A stretch of 64,000 nt of DNA from Burkholderia anthina (lineage in GTDB: Bacteria; Pseudomonadota; Gammaproteobacteria; Burkholderiales; Burkholderiaceae): contig NZ_LNJP01000003.1 in the NCBI RefSeq assembly GCF_001547525.1, forward strand, positions 1 to 64,000. Reading direction: 5' to 3'. Numbering within the stretch: the stretch's first letter is position 1; each line of letters starts with the position of its first letter. Positions 9,134 through 16,644 of this stretch are shown here, in pieces. A model generated the notes under the pieces. The model did no database searches. It saw only the letters and a program-made list of their open reading frames with translations, and had not been told where the DNA came from. The translations under genes were made by a program, and so were the position numbers.

Positions 9134-10066
9134 GTGGCAAACGCTCGCAAAGTCATCATCACCTGTGCGCCGACCGGCGCGATCCATACGCCGTCGATGT
9201 CGCCGTACCTGCCCGTGACGCCGCACGAAATCGAAACGGCCGCGGTCGCGGCCGCGCAGGCCGGCGCGGCGATCCTGCACCTGCACGCACGCAACCCGTC
9301 CGACGGCAAGCCGACGCAGGATCCAGCCGTGTTCGCCGAATTCCTGCCGCGCATCAAGGCGCAGACCGACGCGGTGATCAACCTCACGTCGGGCGGCAGC
9401 CCGCACATGACGGTCGACGAACGATTGCAACCCGCACTGCACTTCCAGCCCGAGATCGCGTCGCTGAACATGGGCTCGATGAACTTCGGGCTGTACCCGA
9501 TGCTCGAGCGCTTTCGCGAGCTGAAGCATCCGTGGGAGCGCGAGCATCTCGAGAAAAGCCGCGATCTCGTGTTCAAGAACACGTTCGCGGACATCGAGAC
9601 GATCCTCACGCGCTGCGGCGCGAACGGCACGCGGTTCGAATTCGAGTGCTACGACATCTCGCACCTGTACAACCTCGCTCATTTCGTCGATCGCGGGCTC
9701 GCGAAGCCGCCGTTCTTCGTGCAAAGCGTGTTCGGGCTGCTCGGCGGGATCGGCGCGCATCCGGAGGATTTGATGCACATGCGCCGCACGGCCGACCGCC
9801 TGTTCGGCGCCGATTACGTGTGGTCGATCCTCGGCGCCGGGCGCAACCAGATTCCGCTCGCGACGATCGGCGCCGCGCAGGGCGCGAACGTACGCGTCGG
9901 GCTCGAGGATTCGCTGTGGATCGCGCCCGGCAAGCTCGCGGAATCGAGCGCCGCCCAGGTCCTGAAAATGCGCCAGGTGCTCGAAGGCCTGTCGCTCGAG
10001 ATCGCGACGCCGGCCGAGGCGCGCGCGATGCTCGCGCTCAAGGGCGGCGACGCGGTGAATTTCTGA
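9134..10066 (+). CDS. Beta-keto acid cleavage enzyme (BKACE, DUF849 family)
   Basis: The protein has 310 residues and starts at a GTG (AAAGGAA upstream). BKACE enzymes are Zn-dependent and condense a beta-keto acid with acetyl-CoA to give acetoacetate and a new acyl-CoA. Visible features are CAPTGAIHTPSMSPYLPVTP, the metal-binding pair His49/His51 (LHLHARNP), NLTSGGSP, and Glu258 in VGLEDSLW as the third metal ligand. Known members act on 3-keto-5-aminohexanoate (Kce) or dehydrocarnitine. The partner SDR is unlike the carnitine dehydrogenase of the carnitine route, so the substrate here is open. It belongs to the GntR-SDR-BKACE-MFS cluster. Confidence 0.93.
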   Translation: MANARKVIITCAPTGAIHTPSMSPYLPVTPHEIETAAVAAAQAGAAILHLHARNPSDGKPTQDPAVFAEFLPRIKAQTDAVINLTSGGSPHMTVDERLQPALHFQPEIASLNMGSMNFGLYPMLERFRELKHPWEREHLEKSRDLVFKNTFADIETILTRCGANGTRFEFECYDISHLYNLAHFVDRGLAKPPFFVQSVFGLLGGIGAHPEDLMHMRRTADRLFGADYVWSILGAGRNQIPLATIGAAQGANVRVGLEDSLWIAPGKLAESSAAQVLKMRQVLEGLSLEIATPAEARAMLALKGGDAVNF

Positions 10067-10257
10067 GCGCCGGGCCATCCCCCAACAGCAGCATCCGCAA
10101 GCGCAGTGACAAGGCGCCCTTGATCGCCCCGCTCCATTCGAGCGCCGCCGGCGCGGCTCCGTCGTCTGCCCATCCGCTGCGACCGCAGCGGCATTTGCCG
10201 AACGCGGCGCGCCGTGCTTGCCGTGCGCGCCGGTTCGCCCTTACCGGAGTCGTCCGC

Positions 10258-11586
10258 ATGTCCACTCATCACGCCCAGGCCTTGCCTTCCGCCGCCGGCG
10301 ACGCGCACGCGTCGCTGAACCGGCTGCTGTTCCGCAAACTCATGCCGCTGCTGATCGCCGCGTACGTGATCAGCTTTCTCGACCGCACCAACATCGCGTT
10401 CGCCAAACATTCGATGGGGGTCGATCTCGGCATTTCGTCGGCCGCGTACGGGCTCGGCGCGGGGCTGTTCTTCCTGACCTACGCGCTTTTCGAGATCCCG
10501 AGCAACCTGATCATGCATCGCGTCGGCGCGCGCTTCTGGATCACGCGGATCATGATCACGTGGGGCGCGCTGTCGGTCGCGATGGCGTTCGTCCGCGGCG
10601 AGACGTCGTTCTACGTGATGCGCCTGCTGCTCGGTGTGGCCGAAGCCGGCCTGTTTCCGGGCGTGATGCTGTATCTGACGTACTGGTTCGGCCGCGAGGA
10701 GCGTGCGCGCGCGACCGGTTACTTCCTGCTCGGCGTGTGCATCGCCAACATCGTCGGCGGGCCGCTCGCCGGTGCGCTGATCGAGCTCGACGGCACGTTC
10801 GGCTTCCACGGCTGGCAATGGCTGTTCGTCGTCGAAGGCATTCCGGCGATCCTGCTCGCATTCGTCGTGTGGGCACGGTTGCCCGACCGTCCGAGCGCCG
10901 CGCCGTGGCTCGCGCCGGAAACCGGCCGCGCGCTCGAGCGGAAGCTCGCGGCCGAACAGGACGCGGGCGTCGCCGCGCACGGCAGCCATGCATTCGGCGC
11001 CGCGCTGCGTGATCCGCAGATCTGGCTCGCGATCTTCGTGTACTTCTGCCACCAGTTGACCATCTACACGGTGATCTTCTTCCTGCCGGGCATCATCGGC
11101 GCGTCGGGACGTCTTTCGCCGGTGGCGGTCGGGTTGCTGACGTCGTTGCCCTGGCTCGCCGCCGCGCTCGGGGCCGGGACGCTGCCGCGCTTCGCACGCG
11201 AATCGCGTCATTCGCGGCGGATGCTGTGCGCGGGGCTCGTCGTGATGGCGGCCGGGATGGTCGGCGCCGCGCATGCGTCTCCGGTGGCGGGGCTGCTCTG
11301 CGTGTGCGTGGCCGCGTCGATGTTCTTCGTCGTGCAGTCGATCGTGTTCACGTTTCCGGCGTCGCGCCTCGCGGGCAGCGCACTGGCCGGCGGGCTCGGG
11401 CTTGTGAATACGTGCGGGTTGCTCGGCGGCTTCGTCGGGCCGACCGTCGTCGGCGCGATCGAACAGGCGACCGGCAACGCGAAGAACGGGCTGACGCTGC
11501 TGGCAGCCGCGCTCGTCGTCGCGGCGGTCGCGAGCCTCGCGTTGCGTCATGGGCACGAGCGCGCCGACGCGCGGTCGCGCGGCTGA
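10258..11586 (+). CDS. MFS transporter, anion:cation symporter (ACS) type
   Basis: The 442-residue inner-membrane protein has about 12 hydrophobic segments. The N-terminal FRKLMPLLIAAYVISFLDRTNIAFAK and GARFWITRIMITWG (loop 2-3) are typical of the ACS/tartrate-phthalate permease group, which imports organic anions. It follows the BKACE gene by 191 bases with no gene between, and is the likely importer for the substrate of that cluster. The start at 10258 precedes MSTHHAQALPS; GGAG lies about ten bases upstream. Confidence 0.9.
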   Translation: MSTHHAQALPSAAGDAHASLNRLLFRKLMPLLIAAYVISFLDRTNIAFAKHSMGVDLGISSAAYGLGAGLFFLTYALFEIPSNLIMHRVGARFWITRIMITWGALSVAMAFVRGETSFYVMRLLLGVAEAGLFPGVMLYLTYWFGREERARATGYFLLGVCIANIVGGPLAGALIELDGTFGFHGWQWLFVVEGIPAILLAFVVWARLPDRPSAAPWLAPETGRALERKLAAEQDAGVAAHGSHAFGAALRDPQIWLAIFVYFCHQLTIYTVIFFLPGIIGASGRLSPVAVGLLTSLPWLAAALGAGTLPRFARESRHSRRMLCAGLVVMAAGMVGAAHASPVAGLLCVCVAASMFFVVQSIVFTFPASRLAGSALAGGLGLVNTCGLLGGFVGPTVVGAIEQATGNAKNGLTLLAAALVVAAVASLALRHGHERADARSRG

Positions 11587-11651
11587 CAGGCAGGCTGGAA
11601 TCAAGCTGGCGGGAGGTGGGCTCAGCCCCGCCCGCCTCTCGCCTCACGTCG

Positions 11652-11732
11652 TCAGAACAGATACATCGCCCCGACGAACACGACGCCCGAGAACAGCATC
11701 GTCGTCACGCAATACCCCATGATGTCGCGCAT
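11652..11732 (-). CDS. Candidate 26-residue membrane peptide downstream of hipA
   Basis: The open frame reads MRDIMGYCVTTMLFSGVVFV and ends GAMYLF. It starts nine bases after the hipA stop, with AGGGG six bases before the ATG. Nearly the whole peptide is hydrophobic and could form a single membrane-spanning helix. It could be a small membrane protein translated with hipBA, or a leftover of a gene that was here before hipBA arrived. I do not recognise a family. The case rests on the ribosome binding site and composition only. Confidence 0.4.
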   Translation of the reverse strand: MRDIMGYCVTTMLFSGVVFVGAMYLF

Positions 11733-11741
11733 GCCGAGCCC

Positions 11742-13001
11742 CTAGTGCAGCAGCGCAACGTTCTCGTCGATTCGGCGCTGGATGTCCATGAGGGTGTCTT
11801 CGGTGATGATCCCCTCGTAGCGGCACTTCGCAATGGTCGAAAACTTGCTGGCCACGCCGCACATTCCGTCGATCATGTCGCCGGCAGCGGCTGCGGGAAG
11901 CTCCGCTTCCTTTGCCAGTCCGAGCAATGCGGCTCGGTCGATCCGCAGCGCCTCGCCCATGACGTCCATTTGGTGGTAACCGCCCGGCCCCTCGCAGAAT
12001 GTCACGTCGTAGGCCGGCGCGAGCTTCCACTCGCCGGATCGCGACATGACGTACGCGAAGTTCTTCGGATGATCGTCGCGATTGTTGAATGCGACATTGA
12101 AGACAGCCCGTTCAAACGCCCGCGCCTTCTCGCGTACGTCGTTGGTGCACATGTGAGTGGCGCGCAAGAAATTCACGTAATCCAGCGCACCCGGCGTTTT
12201 GTAATCGGCGCCGGTGAACGCGGCAACGCTTTGCATGGGCACGCGCAGACCGTCCAGTCGATCGAAACGCCGGGACGCAAATGCCGCCATCCCGTCAGGC
12301 AAATTGAAATGCAGCGTGTCCGGGGTCTCGATGCCGCACATGCGCAAGCACTCGGCGTAGACCATTTCGATCGCACACACCTCGGGATGCTCTTGCCGAG
12401 CCGGGAACTTGACCAACCACGCTTCAAAGCCCGCCACCGCGGCCGTGGTAAATACGCCGGACCGCGGATCACGATAGACCAGGGCCTTTGGCCTGGCGCC
12501 TTGCGGAGAGCCACCGACCTGCAGCAATTGATGAAGGAATTCGCCACCCTCGCCATCGAGAACTTCCTGTACCTCGGCCGCAAGCCGAGCGAGGGGGATA
12601 TCCTGCCGCGGCGCCAGGATCTCGGGCGCGACAGGCTCGAACGACAGGGCGCCCATTGCATGGTTGCCAATGTAAGCCAATCGCTCCAGCGACCCGATAC
12701 GTGCGGCGTTGAGACCGCGGCGTTTGAACAAGCGGTCCATCAGCAACATGCCCCATCCATCGGGCAACGCGTCATAGACCGGTCCGGGCAATCCAAGCTG
12801 GTGGGCCGGAAAGTCCTTGCGCAGCCTCGCCCCATGCAATGGGAGCGCATAAGACGACAGTTCCAGCCCCCTCTTGCGCGCGTCGTCGCTATATTCGAAT
12901 ACGACCAACGGGCGCCCCGTGATCGCGGTCGTGGAAACCATCGATCCCCACAGCCAGTGTTCCCCCCAGCCGTCGTAGTAGACATCGATCCGCTCGATCA
13001 T
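11742..13001 (-). CDS. hipA: HipA-family serine/threonine kinase toxin
   Basis: This 419-residue protein starts with an N1 (couple_hipA) subdomain and ends with the HipA kinase fold. A glycine-rich loop GGSPQGARPK (163-172), the catalytic loop NNRDDHPKN (306-314) and the metal-binding YDVTF (331-335) are visible. In characterised HipA proteins the kinase phosphorylates glutamyl-tRNA synthetase and arrests growth; HipB neutralises it. The ATG at 13001 overlaps the hipB stop by four bases. Codon use is less GC-biased than in neighbouring genes, which suggests horizontal acquisition. It is somewhat shorter than E. coli HipA and appears intact. Confidence 0.92.
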   Translation of the reverse strand: MIERIDVYYDGWGEHWLWGSMVSTTAITGRPLVVFEYSDDARKRGLELSSYALPLHGARLRKDFPAHQLGLPGPVYDALPDGWGMLLMDRLFKRRGLNAARIGSLERLAYIGNHAMGALSFEPVAPEILAPRQDIPLARLAAEVQEVLDGEGGEFLHQLLQVGGSPQGARPKALVYRDPRSGVFTTAAVAGFEAWLVKFPARQEHPEVCAIEMVYAECLRMCGIETPDTLHFNLPDGMAAFASRRFDRLDGLRVPMQSVAAFTGADYKTPGALDYVNFLRATHMCTNDVREKARAFERAVFNVAFNNRDDHPKNFAYVMSRSGEWKLAPAYDVTFCEGPGGYHQMDVMGEALRIDRAALLGLAKEAELPAAAAGDMIDGMCGVASKFSTIAKCRYEGIITEDTLMDIQRRIDENVALLH

Positions 13002-13312
13002 TTCTGGTTACCCCTCTTGACGCGCCGGCGTTTGGCACTTTTTTCATACCGGTGAACGTCTTCCAGGCTATCGAGCTTCGGCAGGAAAAGTCCCTCGAGT
13101 TCCTTGCTTCGTCCCAGAACCATCGCTACACGGATTACCGTCTCGAGGCTCACATTGCGGCCAGCTTCGAGATTGGACACGGTATTGGCTCCGACGCCGG
13201 CACGCGCGGCTACGTCGCTCTGCGTCAGTTGCAACGCGAGCCGCTCCGTGCGAAGCCGCGCACAAAGGAGGGTGACGATTTCGTCGGGCTTGCGGAAACT
13301 TAATTCCAACAT
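12998..13312 (-). CDS. hipB: HipB-like antitoxin, XRE-family DNA-binding protein
   Basis: The product has 104 residues. A Cro/C1 helix-turn-helix spans about 19-75 (LALQLTQSDVAARAGVGANT then VSNLEAGRNVSLETVIRVAM), followed by a basic tail ending KSAKRRRVKRGNQK. It should bind the palindromes in its own promoter and inhibit the HipA kinase. It is the first gene of the leftward two-gene operon and overlaps hipA by four bases. Confidence 0.92.
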   Translation of the reverse strand: MLELSFRKPDEIVTLLCARLRTERLALQLTQSDVAARAGVGANTVSNLEAGRNVSLETVIRVAMVLGRSKELEGLFLPKLDSLEDVHRYEKSAKRRRVKRGNQK

Positions 13313-13339
13313 AGTGGATCTTAGAATGCTTTATCTCTG

Positions 13340-13380
13340 ATAACTCACAATATTATAGAGTTATGAGCGAGATACGCTCA
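13340..13380. promoter_or_regulatory. Two adjacent palindromes over the hipBA promoter (candidate HipB operators)
   Basis: ATAACTC (13340-13346) pairs with GAGTTAT (13358-13364) around the -10. TGAGCG (13364-13369) pairs with CGCTCA (13375-13380) next to the -35. Both are perfect and share base 13364. HipB proteins typically repress by binding repeated dyads in this position. The two arms differ in sequence, so they may not be sites for the same protein. Confidence 0.55.
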
Positions 13381-13381
13381 A
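13352..13381 (-). promoter_or_regulatory. Predicted sigma-70 promoter of hipBA
   Basis: Read on the minus strand, TTGAGC (13381-13376) and a consensus TATAAT (13357-13352) are separated by 18 bases, about 40 bases before the hipB ATG. The region is far more AT-rich than its surroundings. Both elements are embedded in palindromes. Confidence 0.6.
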
Positions 13382-13448
13382 GAAATATAATCCCCGATTG
13401 TTGGGTCTTACCGCGAGATGTTCGGTTCTAATCCACTTCAAAAGGGAA

Positions 13449-13564
13449 TTACGCGCGCGCCCCATGCCCTTCCAGTATCCACGCGACGCCCGCCGAACAC
13501 GCCAAGTCGTGGTGCGGTTCGTCGCGCTCGCCAGTACCTTGGATGTGGCCGGCCGTGAGCCCGG
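13449..13564. other. Possible gene remnant between hipBA promoter and ClC gene
   Basis: Just past the ClC stop, both strands keep codon-like composition. The minus strand reads HHDLACSAGVAWILEGHGAR in a frame without a start of its own. The plus strand has a 34-codon frame from an ATG at 13463 without a clear ribosome binding site. Neither is recognised. It may be the end of a gene broken when hipBA inserted. Confidence 0.25.
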
Positions 13565-14899
13565 CTAGCGGGCAACCGCCTCCAGCGTGCTGACAGCTGC
13601 GATCGCCCGCGCACGCCCCTCCGCCACCCGCTGCGCGAACCGGTACGCCACGAGCGAACCGGCCACGGCGAGCAACATCGGCACGAGGCAGTCGTGATTC
13701 GCGCGCGTGAATTCGAGCATCAGCACGACGGCCGTGATCGGCATCTGCATCGACGCGGCGAGAAACGCGGTCGCGCCGATCAGCGCGCATCCGCCGAGCG
13801 ATGCGCCCGGCCATACGGCGCTCCACAGCCCGCCGAGCACGACGCCGAGCAGCGCGCCGTTCGCGAGACCCGGCGTCAGCAGCCCGCCTTCCGCGCCGGC
13901 CCGCAGGCTGCCGGCTTCGATCAGCACCTTCAGCACCAGCAACGCCGCAGCAAGACCGGTCGTCAGCGTGCCGTCGAAGCCCAGCGACGCCGGGCCCTTG
14001 CCGTTGCCGAGCAGTTGCGGAAACCCGATCGCGAGCAAGCCGATCACCGCGAAGTTGAGCAGCGCGAACGCCGGCAGCCGCCAGTCCTTCGGCGCGTTCG
14101 CGCGCGCCGCGGTCGTGAGCCGCACGAAACCGTATGCGGCGAAGCCGAACAGCGGCCCGCAGACGATCGACCATGCGACGAGCGGCGTGCTCAGCACGAA
14201 CGCCGGCACCGTGTACTGGTGCTCGTTGCCGAGGCCGATCCACGCGACGATCGCCGCGATCGCGGACGTCACGACCGCCACGATCAGCGCACGCAGCTCG
14301 AACGTACCGAGCAGCACCTCGAGCACGAAGATCGCGCCGCCGAGCGGCACGTTGTAGACGGCCGCGAGCCCCGCGCCGGCGCCGCACGCGACCATCAGCC
14401 GGCAATCGTCGGGCGTGAGTCCCGCCGCATGGGCAAACCGCCCGGCGAGCAGCGAACCGATCTCGCGCGGCGCGACTTCGCGGCCGAGCGGCGAGCCGAG
14501 CGCGACGGTGACGATCTGCAGCAGCGCGTGAACCGTCGTGCTGACGAACGGCATGCGCGGATCGGCCGCGCGCACCGCGCGCCGGATGCTGACGAGCGGC
14601 CGGCCGTACCGGTAAAGCGCCCACCAGCCGCCGCCGGCGACGATCCCGCAGCCGACCAGCACCGCGAGCCGGCGCAGCGGATCAGCCGCGGTCACGCCAG
14701 CGAGGAAGCTCTCGGACCCGATCACGTGCGCGATGCTGTAGCCGTACGCGACGTGCTGGATCGCATGCAGCAGCAGCGCGAGCAGCATGCCGCCGAGCCC
14801 CGCGCCGATGCCGGTCAGGACCGTGACGACGGTCACGCGCGCCAACGGGCTGGCGGGCGGCGAAGAAGAAGCGGGAGCGGATGGAAGGTCGAGGCGCAT
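13565..14899 (-). CDS. ClC-family chloride channel/transporter with divergent filter motifs
   Basis: This 444-residue inner-membrane protein has about ten or more hydrophobic segments. ALGSPLGREVAPREIGSLLA aligns with the ClC GREGP gating motif, keeping the glutamate but changing GP to VAP. YNVPLGGAIFVLEVLLGTF matches the central ClC segment, and GGLLTPGLANGALLG corresponds to GxFxP. The usual N-terminal GSGIP selectivity motif is not apparent. It could be a chloride/proton antiporter or a channel with different selectivity. It lies downstream of hipBA on the same strand, but with its own upstream region and no evident link. Confidence 0.85.
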   Translation of the reverse strand: MRLDLPSAPASSSPPASPLARVTVVTVLTGIGAGLGGMLLALLLHAIQHVAYGYSIAHVIGSESFLAGVTAADPLRRLAVLVGCGIVAGGGWWALYRYGRPLVSIRRAVRAADPRMPFVSTTVHALLQIVTVALGSPLGREVAPREIGSLLAGRFAHAAGLTPDDCRLMVACGAGAGLAAVYNVPLGGAIFVLEVLLGTFELRALIVAVVTSAIAAIVAWIGLGNEHQYTVPAFVLSTPLVAWSIVCGPLFGFAAYGFVRLTTAARANAPKDWRLPAFALLNFAVIGLLAIGFPQLLGNGKGPASLGFDGTLTTGLAAALLVLKVLIEAGSLRAGAEGGLLTPGLANGALLGVVLGGLWSAVWPGASLGGCALIGATAFLAASMQMPITAVVLMLEFTRANHDCLVPMLLAVAGSLVAYRFAQRVAEGRARAIAAVSTLEAVAR

Positions 14900-15036
14900 G
14901 GGGTCGGCGAACGAGGATCGAAAGGACGGCGCGCAATACGCGCACCATCGTCAGAACCGCATCGTAGGCGTGCGCCCATCATGAGACAAACGTATTTTTT
15001 TGATCAACTCATGCATTTTCCGACTATTCGAAGCAT

Positions 15037-15057
15037 GACGGGCCGTGGCGGCCCGTC
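15037..15057 (-). terminator. Hairpin after the deaminase gene
   Basis: GACGGGCC (15037-15044) and GGCCCGTC (15050-15057) form a perfect 8-bp stem with a 5-base loop, nine bases past the deaminase stop on the minus strand. No U-run follows, so termination would be inefficient or Rho-assisted. Confidence 0.45.
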
Positions 15058-15065
15058 CTGCTTCG

Positions 15066-16307
15066 TCAATCCGGATACGTGATGCGCTCCGGCTCGCGAC
15101 GCATGATGACCTTGCCGTCGCGCATCGACAGCGTGGCCTTCGCCTGCCGGCGCACGGCTTCGTAGTCGCTGTCCGCATCGAGCACGACGAGATTCGCCGG
15201 ACGCCCGACCTCGATGCCGTACCGGTCGCCGAGATGCATCGCCGTCGCGCTGTGGTCGGTCACGAAGTCGAGGCAGCGCTGCAAGTCCTGATAGCCCATC
15301 ATGTGGCAGATATGAAGGCCCGCATCGAGCACGCGCAGGATGTTGCCGTTGCCGAGCGGATACCACGGATCCTTGATCGAATCCTGCCCGAAGCACACGT
15401 TGATCCCGGCGCGATCGAGTTCCGCGACGCGCGTGACGCCGCGCCGCTTCGGAAACGTGTCGAAGCGCCCCTGCAGATGGATGCTCTCGGTCGGGCACGA
15501 GATGAAGTTCAACCCGGCCCGCTTCAGCAGCCGGAACAGCTTCGAGCAGTACGCGTTGTCGTACGAACCCATCGCGGTCGTGTGGCTCGCGGTGACGCGC
15601 GCGCCCATGCCGCGCACGCGCGCTTCCTCCGCGAGCACTTCGAGAAAGCGCGATTGCGGATCGTCGGTCTCGTCGCAGTGCACGTCGACGAGGCAGCCCG
15701 TGCGTTCCGCGAGATCCATCAGGAAGCGGATCGAGCTGACGCCCTGCTCCCGCGTGTTCTCGAAATGCGGAATGCCGCCGACGACGTCCGCGCCGAGCTC
15801 GATCGCCTGCTCCATCAGCGCGCGGCCGCCGTCGAACGATTCGATGCCTTCCTGCGGGAACGCGACGATCTGCAGGTCGATCACCGCGCGCGCCTCGTCC
15901 TTCACTTCGAGCATCGCCTTCAGCGCGGCGAGCGTCGGATCGGTCACGTCGACGTGCGTGCGCACGTGCTGGATCCCGTGGTCGCGCAGCATGCCGATCG
16001 CCGCATGCGCGCGCGCCTTCGTGTCGTCGTGCGTGATCGTCGCCTTGCGCTCGGCCCAGCGCTCGATGCCCTCGAACAGCGTGCCGCTCATGTTCCACGC
16101 GGGCTCGCCGGCCGTCAGCACGGCATCGAGGTGGATATGCGGCTCGACGAGCGGCGCAATCGCGAGACGGCCGCCGCCATCGATATGGTCGGGATTCGTC
16201 GACGCGATCGGTGCGGCTTGCGCGTCGATGCGCGCGATCGTGCCGGCGTCGATGCCGATCGTGAACAGGCCGTCGCGGCCACGCAGGCGTACGTTGAACA
16301 GGTTCAT
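15066..16307 (-). CDS. codA: Cytosine deaminase family amidohydrolase, candidate 5-methylcytosine deaminase
   Basis: The product has 413 residues and aligns with E. coli CodA at a constant offset of four. Metal ligands are His57/His59 (EPHIHLD), His210 and Asp309. Also present are Gln152, Glu213 and His242, and the long conserved stretch ending SIHLQGRFDTFPKRRGVTRV. The position equal to CodA Asp314 is Ser310 (FGQDSIKDPWYPLG). Loss of Asp314 has been reported as the mark of CodA relatives that deaminate 5-methylcytosine to thymine; CodA itself deaminates cytosine and isoguanine. The start ATG at 16307 is where family similarity begins; longer readings are rejected. It is divergent from a porin gene. 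Confidence 0.88.
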   Translation of the reverse strand: MNLFNVRLRGRDGLFTIGIDAGTIARIDAQAAPIASTNPDHIDGGGRLAIAPLVEPHIHLDAVLTAGEPAWNMSGTLFEGIERWAERKATITHDDTKARAHAAIGMLRDHGIQHVRTHVDVTDPTLAALKAMLEVKDEARAVIDLQIVAFPQEGIESFDGGRALMEQAIELGADVVGGIPHFENTREQGVSSIRFLMDLAERTGCLVDVHCDETDDPQSRFLEVLAEEARVRGMGARVTASHTTAMGSYDNAYCSKLFRLLKRAGLNFISCPTESIHLQGRFDTFPKRRGVTRVAELDRAGINVCFGQDSIKDPWYPLGNGNILRVLDAGLHICHMMGYQDLQRCLDFVTDHSATAMHLGDRYGIEVGRPANLVVLDADSDYEAVRRQAKATLSMRDGKVIMRREPERITYPD

Positions 16308-16644
16308 GGGGGAGGCCTCTTGTCGTATGCATGAACACGGCCGCGCGATCTGCGTCGGCGTCCGTGCGGTCCGGACGACCAGTATGGAGGAAAAGCGGCG
16401 ACGCGCGTACGTGCCGTGCATGTTGCATCGGCACGACAGCCGGGCCGCGCCGGACGGAAGCCGCTCGCCGGTCGTCACGCAAGAACCGCCTGCCCGGCGC
16501 ACGCCACACGTCGTGTCGGTTTTGTGAACGACTCTTGCCGGATCTGGAACGGTGCGCTCGCGGCCGCCACGCCCTTGCGCACGCCGCGCATTCCTATACT
16601 TGCGCCGAACTTTCGTTTCCAGTCCCACACGCAGGAGCTTCACG
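16308..16644. other. Divergent intergenic region between deaminase and porin genes
   Basis: No coding region is supported in these 337 bases; open frames here lack ribosome binding sites and family features. The right end contains TATACT (16595-16600) as a possible -10 for the porin and GCAGGAGC as its ribosome binding site. I see no strong dyad. Confidence 0.4.

Noticed and set aside
11599..11631. GC-rich inverted repeat after the MFS gene
   Set aside because: The arms pair only with an uneven internal loop and no T-run follows on either strand, so I did not annotate a terminator.
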